Origin: Bacteroidia bacterium
GTDB taxonomy: Bacteria; Bacteroidota; Bacteroidia; Bacteroidales; GCA-2748055
DNA: 5,113 nucleotides
Assembly: GCA_004525825.1 (NCBI GenBank)
Contig: SPBY01000284.1
Span: forward strand, 1-5,113
Direction: 5' to 3'
The notes beneath the pieces were generated by a model. The model ran no database searches and was not told the origin of the DNA. It saw nothing but the letters and a program-made list of their open reading frames with translations. Shown piece by piece: positions 1-5,113 of the stretch (position 1 is its first letter; each line of letters starts with the position of its first letter). The position numbers and the translations under genes were made by a program.

Positions 1-645
1 CCCTGGTTTTCCATACCCGGAACCATTATCATCCTCCTCCTGGTTTTTACTGCGGTCAGATCAGTATACCTGCATAAAGGAAGCGCTCCTGAAGGCAGAA
101 CAGCAGCATACTCCAACATCGATTTATTATTGCGAAGCGCAGATATGGAGGTATCCCTGGCCGAGACCTATTCGGCCATGGCTGCCATGTACCTATATAA
201 ACTCTGGGAATTCGACAAGGCCGAAGAGTATTTCCCGAAAGCACTGGAACTAAATCCTAACCTGGCATTGACCCACTACCACTATTCATGGGCACTCTAC
301 CTGTGGGGTCGGATGGACGAAGCCATTGAGGCTCATAAAAAAGTGGCCGAATTGAATCCCAATTGGAACTGGTGTCTGGGCCGGACCTATGCGAAAGCCG
401 GACTAATTGAGGAAGCGGAGAAAATCCTGAAAGAGGTGGAGCAGGCCCCGCTCATACCCTTTAGGGCCATTGGCAGAGCTGCTCTAAATGCCATTCTGGG
501 TCACAACGACGAAGCCTTCAAAATGCTGAACTACGAACCTCATCATGCCTGGGCTGCCTATGCAGCAGTGATGCCCGATTTCAGCTCTCTTAGGGAGAAT
601 CCCCGCTTTGAGGAATTCCTGGAACGACTAAAGCTTCCGGATTAA
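1..645 (+). CDS. Membrane-anchored TPR protein, C-terminal part (5' end outside window)
   Basis: The frame is open from base 1 to the TAA at 643-645 (214 codons), with no ATG before codon 49, so the gene starts left of the window. Counting from the first codon, residues 7-20 are a hydrophobic stretch (GTIIILLLVFTAV) followed by R, H and K, a likely membrane helix. Two full 34-residue TPR motifs follow: 54-87 (ending ALELNPN) and 88-121 (ending VAELNPN). A third, at about 122-147, is roughly three residues short in its first helix. The tail (a helix pair, then FSSLRENPRFEEFLERLKLP) resembles the C-terminal end typical of TPR proteins attached to CadC-like winged-helix regulators, adenylate cyclases or kinases ('dPLRsDPRFqdLlrrmgLP'). 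TPRs bind other proteins; the partner and the N-terminal effector domain cannot be seen. The direct step from membrane helix to TPRs, with no TolB-like domain between, is unlike many of those relatives. TPR assignment is firm; the regulator role is inference. Confidence 0.85.
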   Translation, partial: PWFSIPGTIIILLLVFTAVRSVYLHKGSAPEGRTAAYSNIDLLLRSADMEVSLAETYSAMAAMYLYKLWEFDKAEEYFPKALELNPNLALTHYHYSWALYLWGRMDEAIEAHKKVAELNPNWNWCLGRTYAKAGLIEEAEKILKEVEQAPLIPFRAIGRAALNAILGHNDEAFKMLNYEPHHAWAAYAAVMPDFSSLRENPRFEEFLERLKLPD

Positions 646-649
646 CAAC

Positions 650-1018
650 ATGAAAATTAATCCTTCCAAAGCACTTCTTACCCTGCTACTGGGTCTTGCG
701 GTCACCCTCACCTTGAATGCTCAAACTCCGAAAAATTTTATCGGCACATGGGATCAAAAGGCCCCCGATGCCCCTGGATATGAAACAGGAAAAGTGGTGA
801 TAGAGAAGCAATCAGTGACTTCAACTTTTGGAGAAAATAGCTATAAATACGTTGCAAACCAGGTGAAATATAAATCTGACACTCTTAAGTTCAATATGGA
901 TGTGGATGATGAATACGTCAAATGTTACTTAGTTGTGAAGGATAAAGACAATCTTACAGGTTTTGCCACCTGGTCATCGGGTGAGACCGTTCTGATTCTT
1001 ACCAGAACTAAAGAGTAA
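650..1018 (+). CDS. Small secreted protein of unknown function (lipocalin-like fold possible)
   Basis: This 122-residue protein has a clear Sec signal peptide: Lys2 and Lys7, a hydrophobic core at 8-22, and a predicted signal peptidase I site LNA|Q between residues 24 and 25. There is no lipobox cysteine, so it should be free in the periplasm or exported rather than a lipoprotein. The mature part (about 98 residues) starts with FIGTWD (30-35), continues with alternating polar and hydrophobic segments suggestive of beta strands, and ends in LTGFATWSSGE and LILTRTKE. The GTW near the start and a TR near the end recall lipocalin-like small beta-barrels, but this is only a resemblance. It has a single cysteine (Cys92) and no recognisable catalytic motif. 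The ATG lies 4 bases after the TPR gene's stop, so the two are probably one transcript. No Shine-Dalgarno sequence is seen, as is usual in Bacteroidota. The central part of the gene is much more AT-rich than its neighbours. I do not recognise a named family. Confidence 0.8.
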   Translation: MKINPSKALLTLLLGLAVTLTLNAQTPKNFIGTWDQKAPDAPGYETGKVVIEKQSVTSTFGENSYKYVANQVKYKSDTLKFNMDVDDEYVKCYLVVKDKDNLTGFATWSSGETVLILTRTKE

Positions 1019-1042
1019 AAGACAGAGTAATAGCAATCTTCC

Positions 1043-4000
1043 CTAAATCTTCACGATCCGGATAAGATAGATGTGTTCTCTTGTTTCTACTTTTAAAAGA
1101 TAAATTCCCGCTGGGAGATTTGGGACATGAAAGTAGGGGTAGGATGCAGGAATATTGTTTGAATGAATCCGACCAGTCAGATCAAGTAGGGATACTTTCT
1201 CAACAATCTCACTTTTGTTAAACTCCAGGTTAAATCCTGTTCTGAACGGGTTAGGATACACAGATGCAGAGGAGATATTATCGTTGATACTTATGCCAGT
1301 GGTCTCCCCGATGGATAACAGCATTGTGTCAACCGCACTGCATTGCTCCGGGCTGAAAGCTTCCACCCATATATTATGGTTTCCGAGTCCCAGATTATTG
1401 GCAATGATCAGCTTAGATTCTTCGGTGCTGGCATCGAACCAGAGATAGGATACTCCATTTCCGGTGGGCAACAGCTCAATGGTATCGTCCAGTTCAATCT
1501 GTCTGTCGGAACCCAGGTCAACCAAAGGTTTTTGAGTTACAAAAAAGTCCCTGGTGGTGCTGGCTACGCACTCGCCCCGGTAAATTACTTTATAAAAGAT
1601 AGAATTTCTCCCAATTCCAGCCTCCTGCGGATCAAAATAGAGCCCGGTAACACCCGGACCGGTCAGAGTACCGCCTTCCGGAATGGCCTGGATCAGGACT
1701 GACGATTCATCTTCGCAGAAACTAAGATCTTCATTTAAAATAATGGGTTTGGGCTGGGCAACGACCTCAAACACTGCACTTGCTGACCCCTGGCATCCAA
1801 AGGGATCAGTATATACATAGCTCAGGGTATGTACTCCTTCGCCAGCGGTACCCGGATCGAAATAAAGCCCGGTAACACCAGGCCCGTATAGAGTACCGCC
1901 CGCCGGACTGCACAGGATCAAGACCGGTGCATCTTCTTCGCAGAACAGTAGATCTTCATTCAATATGGTGGTTTTCGGCCTGGGGAGAACCTCGACCCCT
2001 ACAGTGGCTATCCCCTGGCATCCATTGGGATCGGTATATAAATAGGTCAGGGTATGGAGTCCTGCACCAGAGGCACCCGGATTGAAATAAAGCCCGGTTA
2101 CGCCGGGGCCTGATAGTGTGCCGCCTTCCGGGCTGCACTGGATCAGTACCGGGGGTTCACCTTCACAGAAACTTAGATCGTTATTCAAAATGATAGGCAT
2201 GGGCTGGGCAAGGACCTCAAACTCTGCACTTGCTGTCCCCTGGCATCCAATGAGATCAGTATATATGTAGGTCAGGGTATGAAGGCCTATGCCAGCGGCA
2301 CCCGGATCGAAATAGAGCCCGGTAACACCCGGACCTGTGAGGGTGCCGCCCTCCGGACTGCATTGGATCAGGATTGGTTCCTCCTCTTCGCAGACAAGAA
2401 GATCCTGGTTCAGAATCCTGGTCAGGGGGGAATCTGTTGCTTCAACAATGGAGGTAAGCGAATTATTCAGAACACTCTTATCCAGGTCGGAGGAGAGGAG
2501 AAAGCCGAAGGTATAGGTACCCGTCTCCGAAAGATCGACGAGTGTACCCATCTGGTAAATAAGTACGTCACCACTATGAAGAGTTTCCGTCAGCACCAGG
2601 TCTTCTTCCACCTGAATGCCTGGAGAAACGATCATTTGCAGGGAAATGACGTCGCTTGGCAGGATCTCCTCTTCACCGGCGTTCATAATGGAGATGCTCA
2701 CAGGTTCAGCATCTGAAAACATGCAGGCTGAAACCGGGGAAATCATGGAAGTGATCGCGAGGTCAATGGAGCGACTGGTTTCTCCGGCTATATTGATGTT
2801 GTCCAGCCCGGCGCCCATACCCGACTGGTAGAGGTCGTCATAGTAGAAACCTATCTGGATACCATCTTTACACAGTTCATCGGGAAACAAAAGTGAATAT
2901 TGGGTCCATTTCACTGCCTTCGGAATTTGCTTCAATGCCTGCCATTCGGCCTGATCCTGCATTTTATACATAACATAAAGTTCATCAATGGCATCATAAA
3001 TGCCAGTAATAAACATGTAGTCAAAGGAAATTGTCACATCACTGCTTCCAGCCAGCTTAAGAGGCAAGGTGGCTGCCACATCATTAACATGCGATGACAC
3101 ACCGCTTGAATAAGAATCAATTCCAATAAAATGAGTAGTATTCTCCTGAAAAATAAGGTAATAGCTGCTCAGTGATTCGCTGTCCCCCCACCTCCAGCCA
3201 TCATAGCTGTCTTTAATAAGCATATCAGAATGTCCTTCTTCGAAATCGATAAAAAGCGGAAGGGGCCTCAATGTTCGGGGAGTCGCAGTTACCGTATTGG
3301 TTGCCACACTCTCCACTTCATGCCCACCCCAGTTATAAACAGCAGTAACATAATAGTCATATACCTTATCTACTTCTATATCTATATCAGAATAAATGGT
3401 GTCTGCTGTTGTAGCCAGGAGTGCAGCGTTGCGATAGATCCTGTAAAATGCAGGCAACCCTGGTTTGGCTGAAGTCCATTTCAGTGCCACACTGCTTGGA
3501 CCGGTGTTGAGTTGAAGCAAACTGGGAGGCAGGATATCTGTCGGGGTTGAAATCCCGGAAATAATCAGACTATATGATTGATTGCCCTCAGCCAGGCTGC
3601 CGGAATGAGATATTTTTACCTGGTAGATGCCCGTTGCCGGATCAGGCAGAAAAAGCTGTTCCACATTATCCACATGATTAACCCCCTGTGTGGCCGGTTC
3701 ATCCGGATGCGCAGCATCCAGAACCCAGGGGAAACAATTTGGCTGGCTGCCCGGCAGTATCAACTCCAGATCAAGATCGTTGACCAGTTTTCCATCTACA
3801 GGATTCAGTTCAGCTTCAGATACCGGCCCAGGTGGATCGATCCAGCAGAGCGTTATTTTTATCCCGGGTGAAGGCGTCGTGATTTCAACAGGGATCATCG
3901 CTGATTCTCCCTCGGTGATGCTCCCCTCGTAAATATTCCTACCCCCGTTGCCAAAATTTGACTGCATCAGGTCAGCCGCCTCCTTGATATTCAAAATTCC

Positions 4001-5113
4001 CCACCCATGCCGGTAATCCGGGCCCGCACTGGTACCGCTCTCGTCAGCCGTATGAATCAACAGGCCTTTCATGGTGGACGAAAGCAAATTCACACCAGGT
4101 TGAAGCAATTGCTGCAATTGGAGCAAGAGGGAGATGGAACCCGTGACAGAAGCAGCGGACATGGAGGTCCCATTCATATAAGCATAACTTTGGTCTGAGG
4201 AGCCAATGGAAGAGTAGACATCTGCACCACTTGCAACCACATCGGGTTTAATACGGCCATCATCGGTCGGCCCGAAGGCGCTGAAGCTGGTAATAAGCTT
4301 ATTGTCATCGACGGCTCCCACGGTAATTATATTCTTGGGAACTGCCATGGGAGTAAGGCAATCGTACCCGTCCTCCCCTCCGTCCTCATCGCGCTCTGCA
4401 GTAACGGATTGCCAGGATACATCCCATACCAAATGCGAAATGGGTTGCTCATCAGGAGCATCATTCCGGTCATTGCCAGCTGATTTAACTATCAGATAAT
4501 TGGGCGTGCACCAGGCAATGTAATCCATATCTGCGCTTACCTCATCGTAAAAGCCAAATTGATAATCCTCTTCAGCAGATATTTCAGGATCCCCGTACCA
4601 GTACCATCTTTCATTGGTACTGTTGTAGTACCAACCGCACAGAGGCCCATAAGAATGGTTGGAGACAACGATCCCTTCCAAAGCAGCTATGGCCATTTCC
4701 GTAATATCATTGCTGAAATCCCATCCGTAGACAGTAGCCATCCGGGCCATCCCCCTGGCATCTTCCTCGATACCTGCCGCAACCATGGTCCCCGCCACAT
4801 GGGTAGAATGGTTGGATACCGGGATGTCCAGATCACGCATATAAACGCGGGAATCCTCCCCTTCTGCGAACTTCCGGTGTGTATCAAGTACAGCACCCCC
4901 ATCCCATACATTGATCTCAACACCCTCCCCGCTCAGGGAGGGCAGGCCGCCCTCCCCTGTCCAAACTTTGTCTGCTGAAATAATACTTGCAGCATCCGCA
5001 TTATCAGTGGCATAGTAAACTGGTCTGTTATGATACCCCAGTCGTTGAAGAATCACCATCCGGTTATTACGCTCCTCGTACCAGAAAGGAAGCTGCTGCG
5101 CTTTAGCGAGTGA
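1043..5113 (-). CDS. T9SS-exported S8 (subtilisin/KP-43-like) serine protease with adhesin-like repeats, 5' partial
   Basis: This is a secreted serine endopeptidase. The frame ends at TAG (1043-1045) and is still open at base 5113. The Met at 5057-5059 is counted here as residue 1, but 18 more in-frame codons precede it and no start context is seen, so it is probably internal. Domain order: lead-in or propeptide end to about 30; S8 catalytic core about 33-361 with Asp53, His84, Asn196 and Ser299; KP-43-type C-terminal beta-sandwich about 371-502; Fn3-like about 510-593; jelly-roll about 603-760; CARDB-like about 764-875; four 75-residue repeats 880-1179; a further Ig/PKD-like domain about 1180-1250; T9SS type A sorting domain about 1264-1338. 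At 1,356 or more residues it is far larger than a plain subtilisin, as is common for T9SS cargo. Likely role: surface-bound or released protein degradation; the substrate is unknown. It is convergent with the small secreted gene. Family and export route are confident; adhesion is inferred from the repeats. Confidence 0.95.
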   Translation of the reverse strand, partial: SLAKAQQLPFWYEERNNRMVILQRLGYHNRPVYYATDNADAASIISADKVWTGEGGLPSLSGEGVEINVWDGGAVLDTHRKFAEGEDSRVYMRDLDIPVSNHSTHVAGTMVAAGIEEDARGMARMATVYGWDFSNDITEMAIAALEGIVVSNHSYGPLCGWYYNSTNERWYWYGDPEISAEEDYQFGFYDEVSADMDYIAWCTPNYLIVKSAGNDRNDAPDEQPISHLVWDVSWQSVTAERDEDGGEDGYDCLTPMAVPKNIITVGAVDDNKLITSFSAFGPTDDGRIKPDVVASGADVYSSIGSSDQSYAYMNGTSMSAASVTGSISLLLQLQQLLQPGVNLLSSTMKGLLIHTADESGTSAGPDYRHGWGILNIKEAADLMQSNFGNGGRNIYEGSITEGESAMIPVEITTPSPGIKITLCWIDPPGPVSEAELNPVDGKLVNDLDLELILPGSQPNCFPWVLDAAHPDEPATQGVNHVDNVEQLFLPDPATGIYQVKISHSGSLAEGNQSYSLIISGISTPTDILPPSLLQLNTGPSSVALKWTSAKPGLPAFYRIYRNAALLATTADTIYSDIDIEVDKVYDYYVTAVYNWGGHEVESVATNTVTATPRTLRPLPLFIDFEEGHSDMLIKDSYDGWRWGDSESLSSYYLIFQENTTHFIGIDSYSSGVSSHVNDVAATLPLKLAGSSDVTISFDYMFITGIYDAIDELYVMYKMQDQAEWQALKQIPKAVKWTQYSLLFPDELCKDGIQIGFYYDDLYQSGMGAGLDNINIAGETSRSIDLAITSMISPVSACMFSDAEPVSISIMNAGEEEILPSDVISLQMIVSPGIQVEEDLVLTETLHSGDVLIYQMGTLVDLSETGTYTFGFLLSSDLDKSVLNNSLTSIVEATDSPLTRILNQDLLVCEEEEPILIQCSPEGGTLTGPGVTGLYFDPGAAGIGLHTLTYIYTDLIGCQGTASAEFEVLAQPMPIILNNDLSFCEGEPPVLIQCSPEGGTLSGPGVTGLYFNPGASGAGLHTLTYLYTDPNGCQGIATVGVEVLPRPKTTILNEDLLFCEEDAPVLILCSPAGGTLYGPGVTGLYFDPGTAGEGVHTLSYVYTDPFGCQGSASAVFEVVAQPKPIILNEDLSFCEDESSVLIQAIPEGGTLTGPGVTGLYFDPQEAGIGRNSIFYKVIYRGECVASTTRDFFVTQKPLVDLGSDRQIELDDTIELLPTGNGVSYLWFDASTEESKLIIANNLGLGNHNIWVEAFSPEQCSAVDTMLLSIGETTGISINDNISSASVYPNPFRTGFNLEFNKSEIVEKVSLLDLTGRIHSNNIPASYPYFHVPNLPAGIYLLKVETREHIYLIRIVKI
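1046..1270 (-). other. T9SS type A C-terminal sorting domain
   Basis: Residues about 1264-1338, at the extreme C-terminus. The hallmark motifs are in order: ASVYPNPF (1264-1272), VSLLDLTGR (1289-1297), HVPNLPAGIYLLKVET (1311-1326) and the terminal IRIVKI. This beta-sandwich directs Bacteroidota proteins through the outer membrane by the Por/type IX system. In studied cases it is then removed by the sortase PorU, and the protein is attached to A-LPS or released. The protein ends immediately after this domain, so the C-terminus is intact and should be functional. Confidence 0.95.
1523..2422 (-). repeat. Four in-frame tandem 225-bp repeats (75-residue Ig-like units)
   Basis: The units in protein order are 2198-2422 (R1), 1973-2197 (R2), 1748-1972 (R3) and 1523-1747 (R4), exactly 75 codons each with no indels between them. 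Each starts ILNxDLxxCE, continues PxGGTLxGPGVTGLYF, and in R1-R3 ends GxHTLxYxYTDxxGCQG. This is the Ig-like repeat common in Bacteroidota surface proteins (P-x-G-G-T-[FYW]-x-G-x-G-V ... YTYTDxxGC). Cysteines recur at residues 890/965/1040/1115, 900/975/1050 (Ala1125 in R4) and 939/1014/1089/1164. R4 keeps the central GPGVTGLYFDP core, but its second half is diverged (YKVIYRGEC), as expected of an end unit. The likely role is a stalk or adhesive spacer between the protease and the T9SS tail. Confidence 0.95.
2435..3949 (-). other. Accessory domain block of the protease: beta-sandwich, Fn3-like, jelly-roll, CARDB-like
   Basis: Residues are counted from Met 5057-5059. Residues 371-502 form the beta-sandwich that follows the core in KP-43-type proteases: ITLCWIDPPG (402-411), LVNDLDLEL (425-433), FPWVLD (443-448), NHVDNVEQLFLP (461-472), then a GIYQVKISHSG strand. 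Residues 510-593 look like fibronectin type III: VALKWTS, FYRIYRN, YDYYVTAVYN. Residues 603-760 start with IDFEEG, contain a WRWG segment and ISFDYMF, and end in GLDNINI; this is the pattern of cleaved-adhesin/choice-of-anchor J jelly-roll domains found in T9SS cargo, which often bind carbohydrate or protein. Residues 764-875 (SIDLAITSMISPVSAC, then VSISIMNAGEEEI) match CARDB-like Ig folds. Domain boundaries are approximate and read by eye; binding functions are inferred from family membership. Confidence 0.7.
3977..4963 (-). other. Peptidase S8 catalytic core within the large protease
   Basis: Residues about 33-361, counting Met at 5057-5059 as 1. The Asp motif is VWDGG (Asp53), with DGG in place of the classical D-[ST]-G. 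The His motif is NHSTHVAGT (His84), with Ser where most subtilisins have Gly. The oxyanion-hole Asn196 lies in IVKSAGNDRND. The Ser motif is NGTSMSAASVTG (Ser299; codon 4163-4165). Landmarks shared with the KP-43-like group include SNHSYG (133-138), WYWYGDPEIS (152-161), PKNIITVGAV (241-250), FGPTDDGRIKPD (262-273) and GPDYRHGWG (346-354). All catalytic residues are present, so the enzyme should be active. The one oddity is Ala303 at the position of the proline in the usual GTSMAxP motif. The lead-in (PVYYATDNADAA, 13-24) matches the stretch that normally sits just before the core in these proteins. Confidence 0.95.

Noticed and set aside
607..636. Possible Bacteroidota-type promoter (TTTG, then an 18-base gap, then TAAAGCTT) before the small secreted gene
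   Set aside because: The second box matches the TAnnTTTG consensus poorly and the site lies in the coding end of the TPR gene; the 4-base gap makes co-transcription more likely.
989..1008. Inverted repeat GTTCTG/CAGAAC with an 8-base loop near the end of the small secreted gene, as a bidirectional terminator
   Set aside because: The stem is only 6 bp, lies inside the coding sequence and is not followed by a T-tract on either strand.
1090..1099. Perfect palindrome CTTTTAAAAG as a regulatory site
   Set aside because: It is short and AT-only apart from its ends, lies inside the T9SS tail coding sequence (EVLLKVE region) and is expected by chance.
2279..2716. Plus-strand open frame of 145 codons opposite the repeats, sharing an IEPGNTRT motif with another at 1343-1702
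   Set aside because: Both are antisense shadows of the protease's repeats; the shared motif is the reverse complement of the conserved GPGVTGLYFDP core, and neither shows a start signal or a protein-like sequence of its own.
4559..4978. Plus-strand open frame of 139 codons opposite the protease catalytic core
   Set aside because: It lies wholly antisense to strongly conserved S8 motifs, which explain the sequence; no start context or domain is seen.
5057..5059. ATG as the true start of the protease
   Set aside because: The frame stays open for 18 more codons to the window edge, there is no signal peptide after this Met, and the propeptide-like lead-in is too short for a secreted S8 protease.

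Overview
The window looks like an ordinary stretch of a Bacteroidota (Bacteroidetes) chromosome. The strongest evidence is the large minus-strand gene. It encodes a subtilisin-like protease that ends in a type IX secretion (T9SS) type A sorting domain, and T9SS is essentially confined to this phylum. A short secreted protein whose signal peptide ends in ...NA|Q, and gene starts without Shine-Dalgarno sequences, fit the same assignment. I cannot name genus or species.

Layout: (1) Bases 1-645, plus strand: the C-terminal part of a membrane-anchored TPR protein whose start lies left of the window. (2) Bases 650-1018, plus strand: a small exported protein of unknown function, 4 bases downstream of the TPR gene and probably co-transcribed with it. 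(3) Bases 1043-5113, minus strand: most of a giant S8 (KP-43-like) serine protease, converging on gene 2 with only 24 bases between the stop codons. Its reading frame runs off the right edge, so the signal peptide and most of the propeptide are missing. No stretch over 300 bases lacks a gene, and I see no tRNA, rRNA, CRISPR or insertion sequence.

The protease is modular. From N- to C-terminus it has the end of a propeptide or lead-in, the S8 catalytic core, a C-terminal beta-sandwich, an Fn3-like domain, a jelly-roll (cleaved-adhesin/choice-of-anchor type) domain and a CARDB-like Ig domain. These are followed by four 75-residue Ig-like repeats, a last Ig/PKD-like domain and the T9SS tail. It is predicted to cross the inner membrane by Sec and the outer membrane by T9SS, and to end up on the surface or released as a protease with adhesive or spacer domains. 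The two plus-strand genes have no evident functional link to it.

I found no new multi-gene system. The most notable points are the internal repeat array, whose DNA indicates duplication of a two-repeat block followed by mosaic exchange; a substitution of the usually conserved proline beside the catalytic serine; an additional cysteine in three of the four repeats; and marked base-composition differences, both for the small secreted gene and between protease modules.
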